DNA of 64,000 bases from Pseudoduganella danionis (GTDB taxonomy: Bacteria; Pseudomonadota; Gammaproteobacteria; Burkholderiales; Burkholderiaceae_D), in NCBI RefSeq assembly GCF_009720775.1, contig NZ_WNKW01000001.1:992001-1056000 (forward strand), read 5' to 3'. The translations under genes were made by a program, and so were the position numbers. Below are positions 1-7,366 of the stretch, one piece after another (within the stretch, counting starts at the first letter, position 1; each line of letters begins with the position of its first letter). Below the pieces are notes generated by a model. It saw nothing but the letters and a program-made list of their open reading frames with translations, did not search any database and was not told where the DNA came from.

Positions 1-62
1 AAGAAGATCTGGGCGACATCGCTTCCTACCCAGGCCGTGATGCGTTCTATAATCTGAAGTAA
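1..62 (+). CDS. eno: Enolase, C-terminal fragment
   Basis: Only the last 19 codons and the TAA stop are inside the window (reading frame begins at base 3). They encode EDLGDIASYPGRDAFYNLK, which matches the usual C-terminus of betaproteobacterial enolases (2-phosphoglycerate to phosphoenolpyruvate, glycolysis). The next gene is ftsB, and eno-ftsB is a conserved order in proteobacteria, which supports the call. The gene is cut by the window edge, not broken. Confidence 0.9.
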   Translation, partial: EDLGDIASYPGRDAFYNLK

Positions 63-72
63 TTCAGATAGT

Positions 73-95
73 GCGGCCGGCTCCCCGCCGGCCGC
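73..95 (+). terminator. Hairpin between eno and ftsB
   Basis: A perfect 9-bp GC stem (GCGGCCGGC at 73-81, GCCGGCCGC at 87-95) with a 5-base loop is followed by only three T residues. It lies 10 bases before ftsB. It could be a weak terminator or attenuator that lowers ftsB expression relative to the abundant enolase mRNA. Confidence 0.55.
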
Positions 96-104
96 TTTCA
101 AGTT

Positions 105-425
105 ATGCGCCTGATTACCATCGCCCTCACAGCCTTGCTGCTGTTGATCCAGTACCCGCTCTGGCTGGGGAAGGGGGGCTGGCTGCGCGTTGCTGATTTC
201 GAAGCGCAGGTGAATGCCGCGCACAAGAAGAATGCGGAGCTGATCGCCCGCAATGCTAAACTCAACTCCGAAGTGATGGACCTGAAAGATGGTACGGGAG
301 CCGTGGAAGAACGCGCCCGCTACGAGTTGAGCATGATTAAACAGAACGAGATTTTCATCCAGATCGTCGGCAAAGGGCAGGCCACTCCGCCGCCACCGCT
401 GGCGCCCCGACCCGAACCCCGTTGA
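105..425 (+). CDS. ftsB: Cell division protein FtsB
   Basis: This 106-residue protein has the FtsB/DivIC layout: a short N-terminus, one membrane helix at about residues 3-21, then a periplasmic coiled coil (about 30-65). The family joins FtsL and FtsQ in the divisome and helps activate septal peptidoglycan synthesis. The tail after residue 90 is proline-rich ([12 protein letters not shown]) and probably disordered. Its place directly after eno is the classic context. Start ATG at 105 is the only one that keeps the membrane helix whole. Confidence 0.92.
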   Translation: MRLITIALTALLLLIQYPLWLGKGGWLRVADFEAQVNAAHKKNAELIARNAKLNSEVMDLKDGTGAVEERARYELSMIKQNEIFIQIVGKGQATPPPPLAPRPEPR

Positions 426-432
426 GGCCCCG

Positions 433-1230
433 ATGTTGATGCGTTACGCCCTGCTGTTGTTGCTGGTGCTGCAGGCACCGCTGGCTTACAGTGGTGGCGC
501 TTGTATACCCGTGCGTGTCGGTTATATCGACCAGCACCGCCCGCCATACTGGCTGGGCGAAGGCGAAGTCGTGCCGGAACCGCCCGGCGCCTCCGTTGAT
601 CTGATCCGCGCCGCCGTGCAAGGCAGCGGCTTCCATTGCCCACCCATCCTGGTCCGCCTGCCGGCCGCGCGCCTGAAAATGGCGCTCGAAGCGGGCGATA
701 TCGATATGACGCCGATAGGCGAACAGCCTAGCTACTCGCCCGAGATTGCCTTGCCGCGTGACCGCGATGGCAATGTGGACCGCAACCGTGCCTTGCGCAA
801 TACGCTGGTGGTACTGGTGCGCAGCAAGGATAAAGTCCCAGCCAATACCAACCCGGCCGACTACCTGCGCGGCAAAACCATAGGCGCCTCACAGGGCAGC
901 GGCTTTAATCCGCGCCTGCGCGAAATGGGGCTCAACGTGGACGACGGTGCGCGTGACCTGGACCGCAACCTCGCCAAGCTGAAGCTGGGGCGGGTCGATG
1001 CGGTGGTCACCAATCTGGTCAAGCCCGGCCATCTGGATGCTACGCTGAAGCGCTACGGCGGCAGCATCGTGCAGCTGCAGCAGCCTCTGATCAATAGTCG
1101 CCTGTGGATGGCCTTCAATGCCAGCTACTACCGTGCCCACCCGGAACAGGTGGAAGCGCTATGGACCTGGCTCGATACCAATCGCCTGCATCTGGGCGAC
1201 TACATCAACAAATACCGTAATACCCAGTGA
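433..1230 (+). CDS. Periplasmic solute-binding protein, SBP family 3-like
   Basis: This 265-residue protein begins with a signal peptide (hydrophobic residues 4-19, likely cut near the AYSGG region) and continues as a type-2 periplasmic binding fold. Recognisable parts are VRVGYIDQHRPPYW near residue 28, LKMALEAGDIDM near 85, and the KTIGASQGSGF hinge segment near 150. Relatives bind amino acids or other small polar compounds. No permease or ATPase gene is adjacent, so it may be an orphan binding or sensory protein. The substrate cannot be told from sequence. It starts 8 bases after ftsB and may be co-transcribed. An alternative ATG lies at 439. Confidence 0.75.
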   Translation: MLMRYALLLLLVLQAPLAYSGGACIPVRVGYIDQHRPPYWLGEGEVVPEPPGASVDLIRAAVQGSGFHCPPILVRLPAARLKMALEAGDIDMTPIGEQPSYSPEIALPRDRDGNVDRNRALRNTLVVLVRSKDKVPANTNPADYLRGKTIGASQGSGFNPRLREMGLNVDDGARDLDRNLAKLKLGRVDAVVTNLVKPGHLDATLKRYGGSIVQLQQPLINSRLWMAFNASYYRAHPEQVEALWTWLDTNRLHLGDYINKYRNTQ

Positions 1231-1310
1231 GCGCGTGGCGCCCGAACGGCAGCCTGCTGGCAGGCCTGCCGCTATTGTCTTTTCCTACCTGATCCTCTAC
1301 CGGAGCTACT

Positions 1311-1949
1311 ATGAAACTGATCGGCATGCTCGATTCGCCCTACGTCCGCCGTGTGGCCGTGACGCTGCAACTGATGGGACTCAAGTTCGAGCACCAGTCT
1401 CTGTCTGTGTTCAGTACCTACGACCAGTTCCGCGCCATCAATCCTGTCGTCAAAGCGCCCACGCTGGTGGCCGATGACGGTACTGTGCTGATGGATTCCA
1501 CCCTGATCATCCAGTATGCCGAAGCGCTGGCCATGCCGGCCTACCGCATGACGCCTTCGATGCCCACCGAGCTGCTGCGCTCCCTGCGCGTTCTCGGCGT
1601 GGCGCTGGCTGCCTGCGACAAGGCGGTGCAACTGGTGTATGAGCACAAAGTGCGTCCGCTGGAAAAAATGCACCAGCCATGGGTGGCACGCGTGACTACC
1701 CAGTTGCTGGAAGCGTTCGATGCGCTGGAAGCGGAACTGGCGCGCCAGCCACTGGAACTGCAGAAGCCCGACCATGCCAGCGTGATGACGGCCGTGACGT
1801 GGTACTTCACCCAGCAGATGCTGGGCGATGTGGTGGTGGCCAGCCGCTACCCGCTGCTGCAGGCCTTCTCGCAGCAGGCCGAAGCCCTGCCGGCATTTAG
1901 CGCCGCGCCGTATGGCGATGGCACTTACCCGGTGACGGCAGGAGCCTGA
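1311..1949 (+). CDS. Glutathione S-transferase family protein
   Basis: This 212-residue protein has an N-terminal thioredoxin-like domain opening with MKLIGMLDSPYVRRVAVTL, where Ser9 of the SPYVRR motif is the likely glutathione-activating residue. KAPTLVADDGTVLMDS supplies the cis-proline and glutathione-binding segment (about 48-65). The C-terminal half is the helical GST domain. Such proteins conjugate glutathione or act as peroxidases or isomerases; the substrate is unknown. The next gene begins 2 bases after the stop, so the two are probably one transcript. Confidence 0.85.
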   Translation: MKLIGMLDSPYVRRVAVTLQLMGLKFEHQSLSVFSTYDQFRAINPVVKAPTLVADDGTVLMDSTLIIQYAEALAMPAYRMTPSMPTELLRSLRVLGVALAACDKAVQLVYEHKVRPLEKMHQPWVARVTTQLLEAFDALEAELARQPLELQKPDHASVMTAVTWYFTQQMLGDVVVASRYPLLQAFSQQAEALPAFSAAPYGDGTYPVTAGA

Positions 1950-1951
1950 GC

Positions 1952-2482
1952 ATGGCGCTGGAACGCTATCTTGATACGGCGCCGCAGCTGGCGGCCGAGG
2001 TGTATCTGCATGCGACGGCGCAGGTGATCGGCGATGTGACGCTGGGCGCGAACAGCTCAGTGTGGTGCAATGCCGTGGTGCGCGGCGATGTGAACCGCAT
2101 CGTGGTGGGCGAGGGCACGAATATTCAGGACTTCAGCATGTGCCACGTGTCGCACCGCCGGCCCGACAAGCCGGAAGGCTCGCCGCTGATCATTGGCGAC
2201 TACGTGACGATCGGCCACTCCGTGCTGCTGCACGGCTGCCGCATCGGCAATGAATGCCTGATCGGCATGGGCTCCATCATCATGGACGATGTGGTGATTG
2301 AGGACCATGTGATGGTGGGTGCGGGCAGTCTGGTCTCGCCCGGCAAGGTGCTGGAAAGCGGCCACCTGTATGTGGGCCGCCCCGCTGCCAAGGTGCGCGC
2401 GCTGACGCGGGAAGAAATCGCCTATCTGCGCTATTCGGCCGAACACTATGTGCGCGTGAAGAATAACTATCTGGCGGGCTAG
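1952..2482 (+). CDS. Gamma-carbonic anhydrase family protein (left-handed beta helix)
   Basis: The 176-residue protein consists mostly of hexapeptide repeats that form a left-handed beta helix. The histidines of MCHVSH and IGHSVLLHG fit the three zinc ligands of gamma-carbonic anhydrases. Relatives are called gamma-CA, YrdA or CaiE-like, and carbonic anhydrase activity is not certain for this subgroup. A second homologue of the same length is encoded at 11296-11826. It is tightly linked to the GST gene upstream. Confidence 0.85.
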   Translation: MALERYLDTAPQLAAEVYLHATAQVIGDVTLGANSSVWCNAVVRGDVNRIVVGEGTNIQDFSMCHVSHRRPDKPEGSPLIIGDYVTIGHSVLLHGCRIGNECLIGMGSIIMDDVVIEDHVMVGAGSLVSPGKVLESGHLYVGRPAAKVRALTREEIAYLRYSAEHYVRVKNNYLAG

Positions 2483-2499
2483 CAGGCGGAATTTCGCTT

Positions 2500-2518
2500 G
2501 TAAATGAGAATCATTCTT
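2500..2518. promoter_or_regulatory. Fur box upstream of the haem receptor gene
   Basis: GTAAATGAGAATCATTCTT matches 14 of 19 positions of the Fur consensus GATAATGATAATCATTATC, with the AATGAgAATCATT core intact. It lies about 75 bases before the receptor start and inside an AT-rich stretch, where a promoter would be expected. I infer iron-repressed control of the receptor and hmuS-like genes. Confidence 0.8.
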
Positions 2519-2592
2519 GATAATATAAGTCTTCCGCCAGCAATCAGCATTGTTCCGAGAGCCAGCTATTAACCTCTCTCGTATGGAACTCT

Positions 2593-4908
2593 ATGCTCGC
2601 TTTTTCTACCGATGCCGGTATGCGGCCGGCGTCGGCCTGCCTGCGGCCTGCCACGGCCGCCGTCCAATGCGCACTATGGATCATGCTGGGCGCGCAGCCA
2701 CTGCACGCTGGTGCGCAGGATGCGCCCACACTGGGCGAAATTCTGGTCCAGTCCACCCGTGTTGAAGCTGGTACCGCTGGCGCCAGCAATACGGTGGTGC
2801 TCAGCGCCGAACAACTAAGCCGTAACAATGCCAGCGATATGGCCAATATCGCGCGCTATGCACCACTGGTCAGTGTTCCGTCGGCCGCCAGTGGTGGCGG
2901 CAATATCTGGGATGGTGCCGGCAATACCGGCTTCAATATCCGTGGTGCGGAGGGCAATCGCGTCAGTTTGACGCTCGATGGCGTGGCCTTGCCGGATGCT
3001 GCCCCCAAGCCTGATGCCACCAGTGCCAATACTTTCGGCATAGGCCGCGATTATTTCGATCCCGAAACGTTCCGCGAAGTGCGCATAGGCGCAGGTGCCA
3101 GCCCGGCCGGTGCTGGCACACCCGGTCTGGGTGGCGCCGTTGCGTTCGTGACCAAGGTGCCGGAGGACTATTTATCTGGCCGTTCGCTGTATGCCGATTT
3201 GCGCGTCGGCTATAGCGGCGAGCAGTCGCAACGCTCGCAGGCGCTGACGGCTGCAGCCCGTCTGGCGCCGTCGCTACAGGCTCTGATCGTGGCGGTGCAC
3301 CGGGCGGGCAAAGAAACGGCCAGCATGAGCACGGTGCTTGTCAATCCGGACCGCTGGCATTCCGATGCCGTGCTGGCCAAGCTGCACTGGCAGCTGACGC
3401 CGCAGCAGCGCCTGCTGTTTGCCATCGACCAGTATCAGGCCCAGCATGATCGTTTGTTTGCCAACAAGTTGGGCGCCTCGTATCCGGAAGGCGCCACCCA
3501 GGACGGCAGCACCGAGCGCACCCGCTACAGCATAGAGCACCGCTACGCCCCTGTGGCGCTGTGGCTGTTCGATCAGCTCACCACCCGTCTGTACACCCAG
3601 AATGCGGCCGTGACAGATCTGACCCGGGCCAGTTACATCACTGGTGGCCAGCCCTATCTGCGCACTATCAGCACGGGTTATTACAACCACAGTCAGGGGC
3701 TGGCATTCGAAGCCAGCAAGCAGGTGCAAGCCGGCTGGCAACTGGCCTATGGTGCCAGCTACGAGCAGCAGCAGGCGCGCCGGCCCTGGCTGGAAGACCG
3801 CACCGTGCTGAAAACCGGCGCGCACCAGATCACCATGAAAAACCGTATGGCCGATATGGATACGGACAAGCTGGCCCTGTATGTGCGTAGTGACTGGATG
3901 TTCAAGCTGGCGGGGCTCGATGCCACGCTGACGCCGGGCCTGCGCACCGAGCAGCGCAAGCTGCACCCGACGAATCTGGCGGCCTATCTGATTGCCGTGC
4001 CGGCCGCGGCGCGCGAAATCCGCGACGAAACCGATGCCTATCTGAGCCCGAGTCTGGAGTTGGCGCTGGAATTGTGGCCCGGCTATAGCGCCTATGCCAG
4101 CTATAGCCGCGGTACCCGCCTGCCGACGGCAGCCGAGCGCACCGGCACTTTCGATTCCTTCAGCTACACGGCGGCCGGCAATGGCTACGCCGTGCTGGGC
4201 AATCCGGCGCTGCAGAAGGAGACCAGCAACAGCTACGAGCTGGGGCTGAAAGGGGCACCGGCAGCGGGTATCGAACTCGATAGTTCGGTGTTCTATAACA
4301 CCTACGACAATCTGATCGAATATGCGGCCCAGCCGGCTGATCCCGTCAATTATCCGACCATTACGGCAGGACTGTATCGGCCCGAGAATATCGGCAAAGC
4401 CCAAAGCTGGGGCGGTGAAGTGTCGGCCCGCGTGCAACTGGGGCAATGGCAGCCTGCCCTGCAAGGCTGGAGCCTGGCTGCCGCCGCTGGCCTGTCGCGT
4501 GGCGCGGCGCAGAACCGCAGCAGCGGCAAACAGGGAGGTCTGCCATCCATCCAGCCTTACAAGGCCAATGCCAGTCTGGCGTATGACGCTGCGGCGGGAC
4601 TCGCCGGTATGGCATTCACGCTGGCCGGCGTGCGTGGCAAGACGGCCAGCGAGGACGTCATCAGCAGCAATACCACAGCGCGCTTCCGTGTACCCGGCTA
4701 TAGCGTGATGGATGCCACTTTCTACTGGAATCTCGGCAAACATGCGCAACTCACGGGCGGGGTGTACAACCTCGGCGACCGCAAATACTGGGACTATGCA
4801 TCGGCACGTAGTCTGGCTGCAGGCAGCACGGCGCAGGCACTGGCCGACATTGAACGGGCGTCACGTCCGGGCCGTAACTATGCACTGAATCTGAAAGTTA
4901 TCTACTAA
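2593..4908 (+). CDS. TonB-dependent haem/haemoglobin-type receptor
   Basis: This 771-residue outer-membrane protein has a signal-like hydrophobic segment (about 20-40), a plug domain (GASNTVVLSAEQL... through GGAVAFVTK, roughly 55-180) and a 22-strand-type barrel ending in Y. In the barrel the stretch RLPTAAER and then GNPALQKETSNSYELGLKG (about 505-555) resemble the FRAP and NPNL boxes of haem receptors. A HmuS-type gene directly downstream supports haem as cargo. The Fur box upstream implies iron repression. The exact start is uncertain: ATG at 2593 has no clear ribosome binding site, and ATG at 2620 would also give a signal peptide. Confidence 0.85.
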   Translation: MLAFSTDAGMRPASACLRPATAAVQCALWIMLGAQPLHAGAQDAPTLGEILVQSTRVEAGTAGASNTVVLSAEQLSRNNASDMANIARYAPLVSVPSAASGGGNIWDGAGNTGFNIRGAEGNRVSLTLDGVALPDAAPKPDATSANTFGIGRDYFDPETFREVRIGAGASPAGAGTPGLGGAVAFVTKVPEDYLSGRSLYADLRVGYSGEQSQRSQALTAAARLAPSLQALIVAVHRAGKETASMSTVLVNPDRWHSDAVLAKLHWQLTPQQRLLFAIDQYQAQHDRLFANKLGASYPEGATQDGSTERTRYSIEHRYAPVALWLFDQLTTRLYTQNAAVTDLTRASYITGGQPYLRTISTGYYNHSQGLAFEASKQVQAGWQLAYGASYEQQQARRPWLEDRTVLKTGAHQITMKNRMADMDTDKLALYVRSDWMFKLAGLDATLTPGLRTEQRKLHPTNLAAYLIAVPAAAREIRDETDAYLSPSLELALELWPGYSAYASYSRGTRLPTAAERTGTFDSFSYTAAGNGYAVLGNPALQKETSNSYELGLKGAPAAGIELDSSVFYNTYDNLIEYAAQPADPVNYPTITAGLYRPENIGKAQSWGGEVSARVQLGQWQPALQGWSLAAAAGLSRGAAQNRSSGKQGGLPSIQPYKANASLAYDAAAGLAGMAFTLAGVRGKTASEDVISSNTTARFRVPGYSVMDATFYWNLGKHAQLTGGVYNLGDRKYWDYASARSLAAGSTAQALADIERASRPGRNYALNLKVIY

Positions 4909-4919
4909 TGGAGGCGAAT

Positions 4920-6107
4920 ATGAAGAAGACTTATGTACTGGCGCTGGCGTTGGGCAGTGTGCTGTTGTGTGGCGCCGTCTCGGCCAGTGAGCTGGCGGTG
5001 CGCTGGGAACGTCTGCGGGCGGAACAGCCACGCCTGACGGCGCGCGATGCGGCTAGCAATCTGGGCGTATCGGAAGCGGAACTGTTAGCCACTGGCATAG
5101 GGCAGGGCGTGACCCGATTGCGCGAAGGCGAACTGGTGCCACGCGAGATCATGCGCCGGGCACTCGATCTGGGGCCGGTAATGGCGCTGACGCGCAATGA
5201 CTATGGTGTGATCGAACGCACCGGCGTAGCCACTCGTCTGAAGGCGCAGGAGCAGGTGACGGGACTGGATGCGGACAAGGACCAGGAACGCGAGGCACGC
5301 CTGCGCAATATCGCCGGCGGCTATCTGGGCGGCCCGATCGACCTGCGCTTCACTTTCCGCAACTGGAAACATGCATTTGCCGTGGCACAGCCGGGCAAAG
5401 ATGGTGTTATCAGCCGCAGCCTGCAGTTCTTCGACGGGCAGGGCAACGCGGTGCACAAGCTGTATGTGAAAAGCGAGGCTGGTACGGCGATGTTCGACCA
5501 GATGGTAGCCGAGTTCCGCCATCCGCAGCAGCAGGCGCCGCTGCAGATCACGGCTGCACCGGTGCGGGCGCCAGAGCGGCCAGATAGCGCCATCGACGTG
5601 CAGGAATACCGGCTGGCGTGGCAGGACATGAACGATGTGCACCAGTTCAACCGCCTGCTTGGTGAATTCGGGGTGAGTCGCGAACAGGCCATGCGTCTGG
5701 CACCTGCCGGTGCAGCGCGGGCGATTGCGCCGCAGGCCGTGCGCCAGCTGCTGGAACAGGCGGCGCAGCAGCAGGTGGAGATCATGGCCTTCCTCGGTAA
5801 CGAAGGCACAATCCAGATCTACAGCGGCAAAATCGGCAAGGTACAGGAAGCGGGGGGCTGGTTCAACGTGCTGGACCCGCAATTCAATCTGCACCTGCGC
5901 GACAACGCTTTCCGCAGCGCTTATGTGATCCGCCGTGCCGGCGTGACCTCGGTCGACTTCTATGACCAGCGCGGCGATCTGGTAGTCAGTTTCTTCGGCG
6001 TGCGCGCACCCGGCAAGCCGCAACCGCAAAGCTGGCTGGACCTGACCGCAGCCCTGCCGCAAGCGCCAGGTACTGCTGGTCAGGCTAGCCTGCAGGCCAG
6101 TCGCTAG
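4920..6107 (+). CDS. HmuS/HemS-type haem-handling protein with a signal peptide
   Basis: The 395-residue protein has the two tandem domains of the HmuS/HemS/ChuS family: the first around residues 27-200 (FRNWKHAFAV, SLQFFDGQGNAVHKLYV), the second around 225-385 (IMAFLGNEGTIQIYSGKI, WFNVLDPQFNLHLRD, FYDQRGDLVVSFFG). His241 in NDVHQF aligns with the known haem-ligand histidine of HemS. Unlike the usual cytoplasmic family members it begins with a clear signal peptide (MKKTYVLALALGSVLLCGAV, likely cut after SAS near 23). Start ATG 4920 is preceded by GGAGG; another ATG at 4908 overlaps the receptor stop. It is co-transcribed with the receptor. No haem ABC transporter genes are nearby. Confidence 0.85.
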   Translation: MKKTYVLALALGSVLLCGAVSASELAVRWERLRAEQPRLTARDAASNLGVSEAELLATGIGQGVTRLREGELVPREIMRRALDLGPVMALTRNDYGVIERTGVATRLKAQEQVTGLDADKDQEREARLRNIAGGYLGGPIDLRFTFRNWKHAFAVAQPGKDGVISRSLQFFDGQGNAVHKLYVKSEAGTAMFDQMVAEFRHPQQQAPLQITAAPVRAPERPDSAIDVQEYRLAWQDMNDVHQFNRLLGEFGVSREQAMRLAPAGAARAIAPQAVRQLLEQAAQQQVEIMAFLGNEGTIQIYSGKIGKVQEAGGWFNVLDPQFNLHLRDNAFRSAYVIRRAGVTSVDFYDQRGDLVVSFFGVRAPGKPQPQSWLDLTAALPQAPGTAGQASLQASR

Positions 6108-6116
6108 ACGCCGGGC

Positions 6117-6156
6117 CCGTTGCCACCGCGGTTATCGTTTCAGACAGTGGCAACGG
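6117..6156. terminator. Hairpin between convergent hmuS-like and glpQ-like genes
   Basis: CCGTTGCCAC (6117-6126) is the exact reverse complement of GTGGCAACGG (6147-6156). The second arm covers the last codons of the minus-strand phosphodiesterase gene, whose stop is at 6140-6142. There is no strong T tract on either side, so termination would be weak, but it is the only candidate between the convergent genes. Confidence 0.45.
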
Positions 6157-7366
6157 CCGCGCGGCCCAGCGCCGGATCGTCGGTAAAGAAACCGTCGATG
6201 CCGGTGGCGATGTAGCGCTGCATCTCCGCAATCGATCCCGCTTCATGGCGTGCCGCAGGCCCGTCATTGCTGCGGAATTCGGCCGCGAGGAAGTAGTTCT
6301 CGGGACGGAAAGTCCACGGCTCCACCCGCAGGCCGGCGCGGTGCGCGTCCTCTACCAATGCCGTCGGTTGGCCCAGCGTGCCATCTTTCTTCAGCGGGAT
6401 GATGGCGCGCGTGGGCGGCGCGACCACATCGGCATAAGTGGCGATTTCGCGCAGACCGGCCGGGGTGCACATCTGCTGGTAAGTCAGCTTGCCGCCCGCT
6501 TTGGCCACATCCATGGGCGGTACCGGCAGATCCACTACCAGCTGCATCAGGCGCAGATTGGCGCGCTGGCCCAGCTTGCCGCGCATGTATTTCAGATTGC
6601 TCACCTCGAAGGACTGTATCTCCACCGGATTGCGGCGCGTGTAGTCATGCGCAGCGAGGATGGCGAGGAAACGGTCTTCCAGCGGCAAGCCTACGCTGGC
6701 AAAGTAGGTCGAGCTTTTCAGCTCCGGCACCAGGCCGATCAGGCGCCCGCGTGCGGCCGCTTCGGCCGCGACGAAGTCGATGATTTCCTCGAATGTGACG
6801 ATCTGGAACATGCCGTTGTAGGCCGCGCTGCCGGGCCGCAGCTGGGGCAGGCGTTCGATGGCGCGCAGGGTTTTCAGTTCGGCCAGCGTGAAGTCGTCGA
6901 CGAACCAGCCTTCATGGGTTTCGCCATCGATGGTCTTGCGGGTTTTGCGGCTGGCGAACTCGGGCCGCGTGGCCACGTCCGTAGTCTCGTTGACGAAGGC
7001 ATCGTGGCGCGCCACCAGCACGCCGTCGCGGGTGCTGACCAGATCGGGTTCGATATAGTCGGCACCATCGGCGATGGCCTTGGCATAGGCGGCCAGCGTG
7101 TGCTCGGGACGCAGCGCACTGGCGCCGCGGTGGCCGAACACCAGAGGCTTGCCGCTGCCTAGGCCCATGGCGGCCACGCCGGGCAGGCCGGATAGGTCCG
7201 GCGTAGCGGGCGCGCCAGCTGCCAGCATGCTGGCAGCACGGCCAGCGTTGGCTGGCGTGGTTTGTGCGAAGGCTGTGGCAGGCAGCAGGGTTGCCCCCGC
7301 CGTAGCTGCTGCAGCACCGAGAAAACCGCGCCGGGACAGGCGCGCTTGCAGTGTCATATCACGCAT
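6140..7366 (-). CDS. Tat-exported glycerophosphodiester phosphodiesterase
   Basis: This 408-residue protein starts with a twin-arginine signal (RLSRRGFLGAAAATAG, near residues 9-24, with cleavage around AFA). It then shows the GDPD TIM barrel: VFGHRGASALRPEHTLAAY near residue 76 carries the catalytic HRG...PE(H/N)T motif, ADYIEPDLVSTRDG the metal-binding E-D, and RHD the next conserved histidine. The enzyme hydrolyses deacylated phospholipids to glycerol-3-phosphate and an alcohol in the periplasm. Its ATG overlaps the TGA of the TonB receptor gene by one base, so the two are translationally coupled. This suggests the receptor imports a phosphodiester or a product related to it. Confidence 0.92.
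   Translation of the reverse strand: MRDMTLQARLSRRGFLGAAAATAGATLLPATAFAQTTPANAGRAASMLAAGAPATPDLSGLPGVAAMGLGSGKPLVFGHRGASALRPEHTLAAYAKAIADGADYIEPDLVSTRDGVLVARHDAFVNETTDVATRPEFASRKTRKTIDGETHEGWFVDDFTLAELKTLRAIERLPQLRPGSAAYNGMFQIVTFEEIIDFVAAEAAARGRLIGLVPELKSSTYFASVGLPLEDRFLAILAAHDYTRRNPVEIQSFEVSNLKYMRGKLGQRANLRLMQLVVDLPVPPMDVAKAGGKLTYQQMCTPAGLREIATYADVVAPPTRAIIPLKKDGTLGQPTALVEDAHRAGLRVEPWTFRPENYFLAAEFRSNDGPAARHEAGSIAEMQRYIATGIDGFFTDDPALGRAAVATV

Noticed and set aside
1259..1270. GGCAGGCCTGCC palindrome before the GST gene
   Set aside because: Short, GC-rich and likely by chance; no promoter or terminator features accompany it.
4920..4990. Lipoprotein reading of the HmuS-like leader (LLCG)
   Set aside because: The residue before the Cys is Leu, which does not fit the lipobox; a standard signal peptidase I site (SAS) is better.
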